This document shows positions 26,116 to 35,574 of a stretch of DNA of 64,000 bases, piece after piece (the first letter of the stretch is position 1; the number at the start of each line of letters is the position of its first letter). The position numbers and the translations under genes are program-made. The DNA is from Lachnospiraceae bacterium C6A11 (lineage in GTDB: Bacteria > Bacillota > Clostridia > Lachnospirales > Lachnospiraceae): positions 1-64,000 of the forward strand of contig JNKY01000003.1 in NCBI GenBank assembly GCA_000702245.1, written 5' to 3'. The notes beneath the pieces were generated by a model. The model was not told where the DNA came from. It was given only the letters and a program-made list of their open reading frames with translations, and ran no database searches.

Positions 26116-27378
26116 ATGGGAATGACAATGACTCAGAAGATACTTGCGGCACATGCGGGACTTGACAAAGTTGTTGCAGGAGATCTGATTGAGGCAAAAC
26201 TCGATCTGGTACTCGGAAATGACGTAACAACTCCGGTGGCCATCAATGAACTCTCAAAGTTTAAGAAGAAGGATGTATTTGATAAGGACAAGATCGCGCT
26301 TGTCATGGATCACTTCACACCTAATAAGGATATAAAGAGTGCTGAGCACGTTAAGCAGGTAAGGGACTTCTCTAGAGAGAACAACATTACCAATTATTAT
26401 GACGTAGGAAGCATGGGAATCGAGCATGCGCTCCTTCCGGAAAAAGGACTTGTTGTTGCAGGTGACGCTGTGATCGGTGCAGACTCACATACCTGTACCT
26501 ATGGTGCACTTGGTGCATTCTCAACAGGCGTTGGTTCAACCGATATGGCTTGCGGTATGGTAACAGGCCAGACCTGGTTCAGAGTTCCTTCTGCGATCAA
26601 GTTCGTGATCACAGGCAAGAAGCCTGAGTGGATCAGCGGTAAGGATGTCATCCTTCACATCATCGGTATGATCGGTGTTGACGGTGCAAGATATAAGTCA
26701 ATGGAATTCGTTGGCGACGGCATCGCAGAGCTTACTATGGACGACAGATTCACTATCGCAAATATGGCTATTGAAGCAGGCGCAAAGAATGGTATCTTCC
26801 CTGTAGACGAGCTTACAATAGAATATATGAAGGAGCATGCAACAAGAGAGTTTAAGGCTTATGAGGCAGACGAGGATGCTGAGTACGATGAGACCTATAC
26901 CATCGACCTTTCTACACTTCGTCCGACAGTTGCATTTCCACACCTTCCTGAAAATACCAAGACCATCGATGAGATCGGTGATATTGCGATCGATCAGGTT
27001 GTTATCGGTTCTTGTACAAACGGACGTATTTCCGACATGCGTATAGCGGCTGAGGTTATGAACGGTCGTACATGCGCACCTGGCGTAAGGGTTATCGTAA
27101 TCCCTGCAACTCAGGCAGTTTACCTTCAGATGATCAAGGAAGGTCTTGCTGAGATATTTATCAATGCGGGCGCTATCGTTTCTACACCAACCTGCGGACC
27201 TTGCCTTGGCGGACATATGGGTATCCTTGCTCACGGTGAGAAGTCGGTTTCAACAACAAACCGTAACTTCGTCGGCAGAATGGGTGCCATCGATTCTGAG
27301 ATCTATCTTGCCAGCCCTGCTGTTGCAGCTGCATCAGCTATCACAGGTAAGATCAGTTCGCCGGAAGAGCTTGATTAA
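26116..27378 (+). CDS. leuC: 3-isopropylmalate dehydratase large subunit
   Basis: LeuC is the iron-sulfur subunit that, with LeuD, isomerises 2- to 3-isopropylmalate in leucine synthesis. The 420-residue chain has cluster ligands in [13 protein letters not shown] and [13 protein letters not shown], plus [19 protein letters not shown]. This is the shorter clostridial/archaeal-type LeuC, about 50 residues shorter than the E. coli form. AAGGAGGAAAC precedes the ATG. leuD follows after 23 bp. Confidence 0.96.
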   Translation: MGMTMTQKILAAHAGLDKVVAGDLIEAKLDLVLGNDVTTPVAINELSKFKKKDVFDKDKIALVMDHFTPNKDIKSAEHVKQVRDFSRENNITNYYDVGSMGIEHALLPEKGLVVAGDAVIGADSHTCTYGALGAFSTGVGSTDMACGMVTGQTWFRVPSAIKFVITGKKPEWISGKDVILHIIGMIGVDGARYKSMEFVGDGIAELTMDDRFTIANMAIEAGAKNGIFPVDELTIEYMKEHATREFKAYEADEDAEYDETYTIDLSTLRPTVAFPHLPENTKTIDEIGDIAIDQVVIGSCTNGRISDMRIAAEVMNGRTCAPGVRVIVIPATQAVYLQMIKEGLAEIFINAGAIVSTPTCGPCLGGHMGILAHGEKSVSTTNRNFVGRMGAIDSEIYLASPAVAAASAITGKISSPEELD

Positions 27379-27401
27379 TCTATTTTAGGAGGAGAAAATT
27401 C

Positions 27402-27893
27402 ATGAAAGCACATGGAACAGTACATAAATATGGCGACAACGTAGATACAGACGTTATCATCCCTGCAAGATATCTTAATACAGCTGATCCGGCTGAGCTT
27501 GCCAAGAAGTGTATGGAGGATATCGATGCAGATTTCGTAAACAGAGTTAAGGCAGGAGATATCATGGTGGCCGGCAAGAACTTCGGCTGTGGTTCTTCAA
27601 GAGAGCATGCACCGATCGCTATCAAGGCATCAGGCATCAGCTGCGTGATCGCAGATACATTTGCAAGAATATTTTACAGAAACGCTATCAACATTGGCCT
27701 TCCGATCATCGAGTGCGAGGCGGCAGCAAATGAGATAGCAGCAGGCGATATAGTTGATATCAATTTCGACACAGGTGTCATCACAGACGAGACAACAGGC
27801 AAGACATACCAGGGTCAGGCCTTCCCTCCGTTCATGCAGAACCTGATCGCCAAGGGCGGACTTATCAACTACGTTAATTCAAAAGCTGAGTAA
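27402..27893 (+). CDS. leuD: 3-isopropylmalate dehydratase small subunit
   Basis: The 163-residue swivelling domain partner of LeuC has the substrate loop [18 protein letters not shown] and opening [17 protein letters not shown]. The short size matches the form that pairs with 420-residue LeuC. AGGAGG precedes the ATG. It is co-transcribed with leuC; leuB begins 122 bp downstream. Confidence 0.96.
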   Translation: MKAHGTVHKYGDNVDTDVIIPARYLNTADPAELAKKCMEDIDADFVNRVKAGDIMVAGKNFGCGSSREHAPIAIKASGISCVIADTFARIFYRNAINIGLPIIECEAAANEIAAGDIVDINFDTGVITDETTGKTYQGQAFPPFMQNLIAKGGLINYVNSKAE

Positions 27894-28015
27894 GAATCGA
27901 ATAACAATTCGAAAGAATACTTCAAAAGAAAATGATTCGATAAATAATATTTCGAATGACAATACCGGTAACACCAAAATAGATTGGACGGTATGAAAGA
28001 AAAGGAGAATAAAAA

Positions 28016-29098
28016 ATGATCTGTAATCTTGCAGTTATCAAGGGCGACGGTATCGGTCCTGAAATAGTAACAGAGGCTATGAAGGTGCTTGACGCTGTCG
28101 GCAAAAAATATGGACATACATTTAACTATGAGCACATCCTTATGGGTGGCTGCTCAATAGATGCAACAGGTGAGCCTCTTACAGATGAGGCAGTTGCGAT
28201 CGCTAAGTCAAAGGACGCAGTTCTCCTCGGATCGATCGGCGGAAACACACAGACCAGCCCATGGTATAAGCTTCCACCTAACAAGAGACCTGAAGCAGGT
28301 CTTCTGAAGATCCGTAAGGAGCTTGGCCTCTTTGCAAATCTCAGACCTGCATATCTCTATCCTGAACTTAAGGAGGCTTGTCCTCTTAAGGAGTCGGTTG
28401 CAGCAGCAGGCTTCGACATGATGATCATGAGAGAGCTTACCGGCGGCCTTTACTTCGGTGAAAGATATACAAAGGAAATAGACGGCGTGATGACAGCAGT
28501 CGACACACTTACCTATACAGAGAAGGAAATACGCCGTATCGCAATCAAGGGTTTCGACATCGCTATGAAGCGTCGTAAGAAGGTAACACTTGTAGATAAG
28601 GCAAACGTACTTGATTCGTCAAGACTCTGGAGAAAGATAGTAACTGAGGTTGCTGCTGATTATCCTGAGGTTGAGTTCACAGTAATGCTTGTAGACAATG
28701 CGGCTATGCAGCTCGTTAAGGATCCTGCACAGTTCGATGTAATGCTTACAGAGAATATGTTCGGCGATATCCTTTCGGATGAGGCTTCAATGATAACAGG
28801 TTCGATCGGAATGCTTCCGTCAGCATCTCTTAACGAGACAAAGTTCGGAATGTATGAGCCATCAGGCGGATCTGCACCTGATATCGCAGGCAAGAACATC
28901 GCAAACCCAATCGCAACTATTCTTTCAGCAGCAATGATGCTCCGCTACACCTTCGATCTTGATAAGGAAGCGGATGCCATCGAAGCAGCAGTTAAGAAGG
29001 TTCTCGAAGAAGGCTATCGTACAATAGACATCGCAAAACCGGGCGAACCACAGGTCAAGACCGATGAGATGGGAAGCCTGATTGCGGAGCGTATATAA
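28016..29098 (+). CDS. leuB: 3-isopropylmalate dehydrogenase
   Basis: LeuB oxidises and decarboxylates 3-isopropylmalate to 2-ketoisocaproate with NAD. The 360-residue chain has GDGIGPEIV at the start, the substrate-binding RELTGGLYFGER, the metal-binding LTENMFGDILSDEASMITGS and the NAD site EPSGGSAPDIAGKNIANP. AAAGGAGAA precedes the ATG. The gap from leuD (27894-28015) contains only AT-rich sequence and short TTCGAA palindromes. leuA is not in this window. Confidence 0.96.
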   Translation: MICNLAVIKGDGIGPEIVTEAMKVLDAVGKKYGHTFNYEHILMGGCSIDATGEPLTDEAVAIAKSKDAVLLGSIGGNTQTSPWYKLPPNKRPEAGLLKIRKELGLFANLRPAYLYPELKEACPLKESVAAAGFDMMIMRELTGGLYFGERYTKEIDGVMTAVDTLTYTEKEIRRIAIKGFDIAMKRRKKVTLVDKANVLDSSRLWRKIVTEVAADYPEVEFTVMLVDNAAMQLVKDPAQFDVMLTENMFGDILSDEASMITGSIGMLPSASLNETKFGMYEPSGGSAPDIAGKNIANPIATILSAAMMLRYTFDLDKEADAIEAAVKKVLEEGYRTIDIAKPGEPQVKTDEMGSLIAERI

Positions 29099-29120
29099 AA
29101 ATAAGAATTTAAAACAAACA

Positions 29121-29323
29121 GCTGTATGAGTATATGTCCATGAGGGACCGTTATGGGTCTCGGTGCTTAACGATTCACGAGTCGAATGACGAAGTGAGAG
29201 TTTAGCATCCGCTAGGGGTGTGCGGTGTCCGGTGGACACCTGGTTGCACACCGACCGAGCCGGCAGGCGAGACCTCCATACCGTACGAGAGTAGAGTCCC
29301 GAGGGGATATATACTCATACAGC
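29121..29323. ncRNA. Candidate structured RNA or mobile hairpin element between leuB and ilvD
   Basis: The outer arms GCTGTATGAGTATAT (29121-29135) and ATATACTCATACAGC (29309-29323) pair perfectly over 15 bp. Inside, ATGG-GTCTCG (29153-29162) pairs with CGAGAC-CT-CCAT (29268-29279). GTGCTTAAC pairs with GTTTAGCAT around 29164-29208. A two-tier hairpin stacks GGTGTGC and GGTGTCC (29217-29230) on GGACACC and GCACACC (29234-29252). TAC-GAGA-GTA near 29284-29293 is a GNRA tetraloop. GC content is well above the flanks. No T-box motif, T run or open frame is present. Strand is unresolved, though it is co-oriented with ilvD if read rightward. Confidence 0.6.
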
Positions 29324-29357
29324 GTACGTTTAAAATATTATAGGAGCGGAAAATAAT

Positions 29358-31028
29358 ATGAAGAGTGATAACATGAAAAATGGTCTGCAGCAGGCACCTG
29401 CTCGTTCACTTCTGAACGCACTTGGCTACACTGCAGAGGAGATCAGAAAACCAATGGTAGGAATCGTTTGTTCCTACAACGAGATCGTTCCGGGACACAT
29501 GAACCTGGACAAGATAGCTGAGGCAGTTAAGCTCGGCGTAGCAGAAGCAGGCGGAACACCTGTTATGTTCCCTGCAATCGCAGTTTGCGACGGTATTGCA
29601 ATGGGACACATCGGAATGAAGTATTCCCTTGTAACAAGAGACCTTATAGCTGACTCGACAGAGGCTATGGCAATAGCTCATCAGTTTGATGCACTTGTTA
29701 TGATCCCTAATTGTGACAAGAATGTACCCGGCCTTCTTATGGCAGCTGCAAGAGTAAATGTACCAACTGTATTTGTCTCAGGCGGTCCTATGCTCGCAGG
29801 TCACATCCACGGAAGAAAGAGAAGTCTTTCATCAATGTTCGAGGCAGTAGGAGAGAGAACTGCCGGTAAGATCACAGATGAGGACGTTGTAGAATTTGAA
29901 GAGAAGGTTTGTCCAACCTGCGGTTCTTGCTCAGGTATGTATACAGCTAACTCAATGAACTGCCTTACAGAGGTTCTCGGTATGGGACTTCCTGGAAACG
30001 GAACAATCCCTGCAGTATATTCAGAGCGTCTCAGACTTGCCAAGAAGGCAGGCTACGCTGTTATGGATATGCTTGAGAAAAATATCCGTCCACGTGACAT
30101 CATCACAAAGGACGCTATCCTCAATGCACTTACAGTTGATATGGCACTGGGCTGCTCAACAAACTCAATGCTTCATCTTCCTGCGATCGCTCATGAGATC
30201 GGTTTCGACTTCGATATCTCATTTGCAAATCCGATCAGCGAGAAGACACCTAACCTCTGTCACCTTGCACCTGCAGGTCCTACATACATGGAAGACCTTA
30301 ACGAAGCAGGCGGTGTTTACGCAGTTATCAAGGAGCTCTGTGACCTTGGACTTATCAATGAGGACTGCATGACAGTTACAGGCAAGACTATCGGCGAGGC
30401 AGTTAAGAACAGCTTTAACAGAAATCCTGAAGTCATCAGACCGGTTGACAATCCATATTCAAAGACAGGCGGACTTGCAGTACTTAAGGGCAACCTTGCA
30501 CCGGACGGTTCGGTTGTTAAGCGTTCGGCAGTTGTTCCTGAGATGCTTAAGCATGAAGGACCTGCAAGAGTATTTGACTCTGAGGAGGATGCTATCGCAG
30601 CTATCCTTGGTGGCAAGATCGTTGAGGGCGACGTTGTTGTTATCCGCTACGAAGGACCTAAGGGCGGCCCTGGTATGAGAGAGATGCTCAATCCTACATC
30701 AGCTATTGCAGGTATGGGACTTGGCTCAACAGTTGCTCTTATCACGGACGGACGTTTCTCAGGCGCAAGCCGAGGAGCTTCTATCGGACATGTTTCTCCG
30801 GAAGCTGCAGTCGGCGGACCTATCGCTCTTGTTGAAGAGGGAGATATGATCGAGATCGATATCAACAACTACTCAATCACCCTTAAGGTTTCAGATGAGG
30901 AGCTTGCAAAGAGAAAGGCTGCATGGACACCACGTGAGCCAAAGGTAAATACAGGTTATCTTGCAAGATACGCTTCGATGGTTACCAGCGGAAACAGAGG
31001 TGCCATCCTTGAGATACCGAAGCAGTAG
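29358..31028 (+). CDS. ilvD: Dihydroxy-acid dehydratase
   Basis: IlvD dehydrates 2,3-dihydroxy-isovalerate and -methylvalerate in valine and isoleucine synthesis and carries an iron-sulfur cluster. Cys-bearing motifs [15 protein letters not shown] and [19 protein letters not shown] and the C-terminal [20 protein letters not shown] are present in the 556-residue chain. ATAGGAGCGG precedes the ATG. The folded element at 29121-29323 ends 34 bp upstream and may influence expression. Confidence 0.96.
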   Translation: MKSDNMKNGLQQAPARSLLNALGYTAEEIRKPMVGIVCSYNEIVPGHMNLDKIAEAVKLGVAEAGGTPVMFPAIAVCDGIAMGHIGMKYSLVTRDLIADSTEAMAIAHQFDALVMIPNCDKNVPGLLMAAARVNVPTVFVSGGPMLAGHIHGRKRSLSSMFEAVGERTAGKITDEDVVEFEEKVCPTCGSCSGMYTANSMNCLTEVLGMGLPGNGTIPAVYSERLRLAKKAGYAVMDMLEKNIRPRDIITKDAILNALTVDMALGCSTNSMLHLPAIAHEIGFDFDISFANPISEKTPNLCHLAPAGPTYMEDLNEAGGVYAVIKELCDLGLINEDCMTVTGKTIGEAVKNSFNRNPEVIRPVDNPYSKTGGLAVLKGNLAPDGSVVKRSAVVPEMLKHEGPARVFDSEEDAIAAILGGKIVEGDVVVIRYEGPKGGPGMREMLNPTSAIAGMGLGSTVALITDGRFSGASRGASIGHVSPEAAVGGPIALVEEGDMIEIDINNYSITLKVSDEELAKRKAAWTPREPKVNTGYLARYASMVTSGNRGAILEIPKQ

Positions 31029-31100
31029 TGAGTATTAATGATTAGAAATATTACTGCAAAGAATAATTAGTCTTAAACTGTTAAATACTCACATCGGGTA

Positions 31101-31130
31101 TTGACAAATATCGTATATTCGTTAGATTAT
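31101..31130 (+). promoter_or_regulatory. Putative ilvB promoter
   Basis: TTGACA (31101-31106) is a perfect -35. GATTAT (31125-31130) lies 18 bp downstream as a plausible -10. About 100 nt of leader precede the ilvB start. GTGAGTATT (31028-31036) and AATACTCAC (31084-31092) form a wide inverted repeat just upstream. No T-box leader is seen. Confidence 0.5.
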
Positions 31131-31236
31131 ATATGGATATATTAAAAAAGAATAATTACCGATCCGGAGATACACCGAAATAATGTGTATTTTCGGTGAG
31201 GGTGCAGTTACAAATAATAAAAACAGGAGAAAAGAC

Positions 31237-32919
31237 ATGAAACAGTTAAACGGATCAGAAATCGTAATTGAATGCCTTAAAGAGCAGGGAGTTGATACCG
31301 TATTTGGTTATCCGGGCGGAACGATCCTCAATGTTTATGATGCACTTTATAAGCATTCGGACGAGATAACACATATACTTACTTCCCATGAGCAGGGCGC
31401 AGCACATGCAGCTGACGGCTATGCAAGAGCTACAGGCAAGGTCGGCGTTTGTATGGCTACATCAGGCCCCGGTGCAACAAACCTTGTAACAGGTATCGCT
31501 ACAGCATACATGGATTCAATCCCTCTCGTTGCTATCACAGCAAACGTAGGTGTTTCACTCCTTGGTAAGGACAGCTTCCAGGAGATAGATATTGCGGGCG
31601 TTGTTATGCCTATTACAAAGCACAGCTTCATCGTTAAGAACGTTCATGAGCTTGCAAATACGATCAGACGCGCATTCAAGATCGCGCAGACCGGAAGACC
31701 TGGTCCTGTTCTCGTAGATATTACAAAGGACGTTACAGCAAGCTTTGCTGATTATGAATATCATAAGCCTGAACCGATCGCAAGGATCACATCAACCATC
31801 AAGAGTGATGATGTTGAGAAGGCTGTAAATATTATCGATGCATCCAAGAAACCTTTCGTTCTCGTAGGTGGTGGTGCAACACTTTCAGGAGCTTCCAAGG
31901 AGCTTGCAGAGTTCGTTGAGAAGATCGATGCTCCTGTATGCGATACTCTTATGGGTAAAGGCGCATTTGACGGAACAAGCGAGAGATACACAGGAATGAT
32001 CGGTATGCACGGTACCAAGGCTTCAAACTTTGGTGTTAACAAGGCAGACCTTCTCATCGTTGTTGGTGCAAGATTCTCTGACCGTGTTATCGGAAATGCA
32101 TCAAAGTTCGCTAACAATGCCAAGATCATCCACATCGATATCGATGCTGCTGAGATCGACAAGAACATCGAGGTTGATGCTAAGATAGTAGGAGATGCTG
32201 TTGAAGTTCTCAAGACTCTCAATACCAAGATCTCTACTAAGAAGAATCCTGACTGGATGAAGGAGATCAAGGCTATCAAGGAGCAGTATCCGCTTACTTA
32301 TGATATGGAGCGCCTTACAGGACCTTCAGTTATCAATAAGATCTATGAAGAGACCAATGGCGATGCAATCATCTGTACAGACGTTGGACAGCACCAGATG
32401 TGGGCTGCACAGTATTACAAATACAAGAAGTCAAGACAGTTCCTTTCATCAGGCGGTCTCGGGACTATGGGCTTCGGTCTCGGAGCTGCAATCGGTGCCA
32501 AGACAGGCTGCCCTGACAAGACAGTTATAAATATCGCCGGTGACGGATGCTTCAGAATGAACATGAACGAGCTTGCAACAGCAGCAAGATACAATACTCA
32601 CGTTATCGAGGTTGTTATCAACAATCATGTTCTCGGTATGGTTAGACAGTGGCAGACGCTTTTCTATGATAAGAGATATTCAAATACCATCCTTAACGAC
32701 GGTGTTGATTTCGTAAAGGTTGCCGATGCTCTCGGAGCTAAGGGACTCAGAGCAACAACAGTTGCTGAGTTTGAAGCTGCTATCAAGGAAGCTGTTAACG
32801 GCGAGGGACCTTACCTTATCGAGTGTATCATCGATCAGGATGATAAGGTTTGGCCAATGGTTGCACCTGGAGCTGCTATCGAGACCTGCTTCGATTCAGA
32901 GGCTGAGCTTAAGAAATAA
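31237..32919 (+). CDS. ilvB: Acetolactate synthase, large (catalytic) subunit
   Basis: The thiamin-diphosphate enzyme makes 2-acetolactate or 2-aceto-2-hydroxybutyrate. The 560-residue chain has the cofactor Glu region HEQGAAHAADGYARATG, MATSGPGATNLVTG, the FAD-like middle domain and the diphosphate-binding GDGCFRMNMNELATAARYN. I chose ATG 31237 behind ACAGGAGAAAA rather than the longer frame at 31183, because homologues begin at KQLNGSEIV. No small regulatory subunit gene follows; ilvC and ilvN are absent from the window. Confidence 0.95.
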   Translation: MKQLNGSEIVIECLKEQGVDTVFGYPGGTILNVYDALYKHSDEITHILTSHEQGAAHAADGYARATGKVGVCMATSGPGATNLVTGIATAYMDSIPLVAITANVGVSLLGKDSFQEIDIAGVVMPITKHSFIVKNVHELANTIRRAFKIAQTGRPGPVLVDITKDVTASFADYEYHKPEPIARITSTIKSDDVEKAVNIIDASKKPFVLVGGGATLSGASKELAEFVEKIDAPVCDTLMGKGAFDGTSERYTGMIGMHGTKASNFGVNKADLLIVVGARFSDRVIGNASKFANNAKIIHIDIDAAEIDKNIEVDAKIVGDAVEVLKTLNTKISTKKNPDWMKEIKAIKEQYPLTYDMERLTGPSVINKIYEETNGDAIICTDVGQHQMWAAQYYKYKKSRQFLSSGGLGTMGFGLGAAIGAKTGCPDKTVINIAGDGCFRMNMNELATAARYNTHVIEVVINNHVLGMVRQWQTLFYDKRYSNTILNDGVDFVKVADALGAKGLRATTVAEFEAAIKEAVNGEGPYLIECIIDQDDKVWPMVAPGAAIETCFDSEAELKK

Positions 32920-32984
32920 AAAAATAAAAAAAAATAGTAGATTTTTAGATGCAAGTGTAGCATAATATAAAACATTCAATTTAT

Positions 32985-33003
32985 CCTAGAGTCAGACTCT
33001 AGA
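32985..33003. repeat. Short inverted repeat before serC
   Basis: CTAGAGT-CAG-ACTCTAG is a perfect 7-bp inverted repeat in the 136-bp ilvB-serC gap. It has no T tail, so it is more likely an operator or processing hairpin than a terminator. I do not recognise it. Confidence 0.5.
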
Positions 33004-33055
33004 TGAGCACGTAACCAATATAACGAATATATTAAATATATGGAGGAATTTTAAA

Positions 33056-34138
33056 ATGGCAAGAGTGTATAACTTTTCAGCTGGACCATCAATTTTACCT
33101 GAGGTTGTTCTGAAGCAGGCAGCAGATGAGATGCTTGATTATCAGGGCTCAGGACAGAGCGTAATGGAGATGAGCCACAGATCCAAGACTTATGATGCAA
33201 TCATCAAGGAAGCTGAGAAGGATTTAAGAGAGCTTATGGAAATCCCTGACAATTACAAGGTACTTTTCCTTCAGGGTGGAGCTTCACAGCAGTTCGCAGC
33301 AGTTCCTATGAACCTTATGAAGAACGGCGTGGCTGATTACATCATCACAGGACAGTGGGCTAAGAAGGCTTATCAGGAAGCTAAGAAATACGGCAAGGCA
33401 GTTGCAGTAGCTTCTTCAGAGGATAAGACATTCTCATACATCCCTGACTGCTCAGATCTTCCAATCGATGATGACGCTGATTATGTATATATCTGCCATA
33501 ACAATACAATCTACGGTACAGCTTTCAAGGACCTTCCAAATACAAAGGGTAAGATCCTCGTAGCTGATATGTCATCTGACATTCTTTCACAGCCTGTTAA
33601 TGTAAGTGACTACGGTCTCATCTACTTCGGCGTTCAGAAGAATGTTGGACCTGCAGGTGTTGTAGTAGTTATCATCAGAGAAGACCTCATCAGAGATGAC
33701 CTTCCTGAGTTTGTTCCTACAATGCTTAAGTACAAGACACAGGCAGATGCTGAGTCACTTTACAATACACCTCCATGCTATGGTATCTACATCTGCGGAC
33801 TTGTATTCAAGTGGGTTAAGTCTATGGGCGGTCTTAAGGCTATGAAGGCTCACAATGAGAAGAAGGCTAAGATCCTCTATGATTTCCTTGATCAGTCTAA
33901 GATGTTCAGCGGAACAGTAGAGAAGAAGGATCGTTCACTCATGAACGTACCATTCGTAACAGGCAACGAAGAGCTCGACGCTAAGTTCGTTAAGGAAGCA
34001 ACAGCAGCAGGCTTTGTTAACCTTAAGGGCCACAGATCAGTTGGCGGTATGCGTGCATCAATCTACAACGCTATGCCAATCGAAGGTGTTGAGAAGCTCG
34101 TAGAGTTCATGAAGGCTTTCGAGGAAGCTAATTCATAA
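33056..34138 (+). CDS. serC: Phosphoserine aminotransferase
   Basis: SerC converts 3-phosphohydroxypyruvate and glutamate to phosphoserine. The 360-residue class V aminotransferase begins with YNFSAGPSILP and has the pyridoxal-phosphate lysine in FGVQKNVGPAG. HRSVGGMRASIYNAMP near the C-terminus binds the phosphate group. TATGGAGGAATT precedes the ATG. serA lies downstream beyond the structured repeat copy B. Confidence 0.96.
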   Translation: MARVYNFSAGPSILPEVVLKQAADEMLDYQGSGQSVMEMSHRSKTYDAIIKEAEKDLRELMEIPDNYKVLFLQGGASQQFAAVPMNLMKNGVADYIITGQWAKKAYQEAKKYGKAVAVASSEDKTFSYIPDCSDLPIDDDADYVYICHNNTIYGTAFKDLPNTKGKILVADMSSDILSQPVNVSDYGLIYFGVQKNVGPAGVVVVIIREDLIRDDLPEFVPTMLKYKTQADAESLYNTPPCYGIYICGLVFKWVKSMGGLKAMKAHNEKKAKILYDFLDQSKMFSGTVEKKDRSLMNVPFVTGNEELDAKFVKEATAAGFVNLKGHRSVGGMRASIYNAMPIEGVEKLVEFMKAFEEANS

Positions 34139-34183
34139 TAACTCTAATTTTATGAATGATTATTGAAAGAGTAAGCGAACGAA

Positions 34184-34352
34184 GAGCGTGTGTACGAGGG
34201 CGTATTTTGTTACAACTAAGTAGTAATATGCGAAGCATATTGCTATCATGAACGAAGTGAATGATGCAGCATGCGTAGCATGCTACAAACATCATGGAAT
34301 GATGTTTGCATAGTTTTGTTTACAAAACTATGGCACACGAGTACATACACTC
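34184..34352 (+). repeat. Long structured intergenic repeat, copy B
   Basis: The outer arms GAGCGTGTGTAC (34184-34195) and GTACATACACTC (34341-34352) pair over 12 positions with one mismatch and one G-T pair. The core GAGGGCGTATTTTGTTACAAC follows the 5' arm, then TAAGTAGTAA and the same five-hairpin array as copy A. Stem pairs differ from copy A by compensatory changes, for example AATATGC/GCATATT, CAAACATC/GATGTTTG and CATAGTTTTG/CAAAACTATG. A second partial core, GGAGCGTATTTTATT, lies just outside at 34356-34370, immediately before the serA ribosome site. Confidence 0.85.
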
Positions 34353-34382
34353 GTAGGAGCGTATTTTATTAAGGAGAATAAA

Positions 34383-35546
34383 ATGACTAAGATAAACTGT
34401 CTTAATCCTATCGCAAAGTGCGGTACAGATTTATTATCAAATGATTATCAGATCACAGAGCAGTTCGACGATGCTGACGTTGTACTCGTAAGAAGTGCAG
34501 CTATGCATGATCTTGCTGTTTCAGATAAGCTTCTTGCAGTTGCTCGTGCAGGTGCCGGAGTAAATAATATTCCTATCGATGCTTATGCAGAGAAGGGTAT
34601 CGTTGTATTTAACACACCTGGTGCAAATGCAAACGGTGTTAAGGAGCTTGTTCTTGCAGGCCTCCTTCTTGGATCAAGAGATATCATCGGCGGAGCTAAC
34701 TGGGTAACAGAGTCTAAGGACGATGCTGACATCGCCAAGACTGCAGAAAAGAAGAAGAAGGCTTTCGCAGGAAACGAGATCCAGGGCAAGAAGCTCGGTG
34801 TAATCGGTCTCGGTGCTATCGGTGCTCTTGTTGCAAATGCAGCTGTTGCACTTGGTATGGAAGTTTACGGTTACGATCCATATGTTTCAGTTGATGCAGC
34901 TTGGAAGCTTTCAAGAAGCGTTAAGCACATCACAAATGTTAATGATATTTATTCAAACTGCGATTTCATCACAGTTCATGTACCTCTTCTTGATTCAACA
35001 AAGGGCATGATCAACGCTGATGCGATCAGCCGTATGAAGGACGGAGTTGTAGTTCTCAACTTCGCAAGAGACATCCTTATCGACGAGAAGGCACTTCTTG
35101 ATGCTATCGACGAGGGACATGTTAAGAAATACGTTACAGACTTTGCTAACCCAACAGTTGCAGGTCACAAGGGCGTTATCTGTACACCACACCTTGGTGC
35201 TTCTACAGAGGAGTCTGAGGATAACTGTGCAGTTATGGCAGTTAAGGAGATACGTGATTTCATCGAGAACGGAAACGTTGTTAACTCAGTAAATTACCCA
35301 CGCTGCGAAGCAGGTGTATGTGAGGCTGAGTCAAGAATCACAGTTTGCCACAAGAACATCCCTAACATGCTCACACAGTTCACAGGTCTTTTCGCTAAGG
35401 AAGGCATCAACGTATCTGAGATGGTAAGCAAGTCAAAGGGTGACTATGCTTATACAATTCTTGACATCAGCGCTAAGGCTACTGATGAGATGGCAGCACA
35501 GATTGCAGCTATCGACGGTGTAGTAAGAGTAAGAATAGTTAAATAA
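34383..35546 (+). CDS. serA: D-3-phosphoglycerate dehydrogenase
   Basis: SerA oxidises 3-phosphoglycerate at the entry to serine synthesis. The 387-residue chain has the substrate domain (VARAGAGVNNIP), the NAD fold GVIGLGAIGALVANAAVALG with Asp-rich continuation GYDPYVS, active-site residues in NFARDILID and PHLGASTEESE, and a C-terminal ACT domain from about 315 (CHKNIPNMLTQFTGLFAKEG) for likely serine feedback. AAGGAGAATAA precedes the ATG. Confidence 0.96.
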   Translation: MTKINCLNPIAKCGTDLLSNDYQITEQFDDADVVLVRSAAMHDLAVSDKLLAVARAGAGVNNIPIDAYAEKGIVVFNTPGANANGVKELVLAGLLLGSRDIIGGANWVTESKDDADIAKTAEKKKKAFAGNEIQGKKLGVIGLGAIGALVANAAVALGMEVYGYDPYVSVDAAWKLSRSVKHITNVNDIYSNCDFITVHVPLLDSTKGMINADAISRMKDGVVVLNFARDILIDEKALLDAIDEGHVKKYVTDFANPTVAGHKGVICTPHLGASTEESEDNCAVMAVKEIRDFIENGNVVNSVNYPRCEAGVCEAESRITVCHKNIPNMLTQFTGLFAKEGINVSEMVSKSKGDYAYTILDISAKATDEMAAQIAAIDGVVRVRIVK

Positions 35547-35574
35547 CTTAAAGTCAGAAAAAGGAATGATGAAA

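Noticed and set aside
29099-29357. T-box riboswitch before ilvD
   Set aside because: No T-box antiterminator sequence, specifier loop arrangement or terminator with T run could be found.
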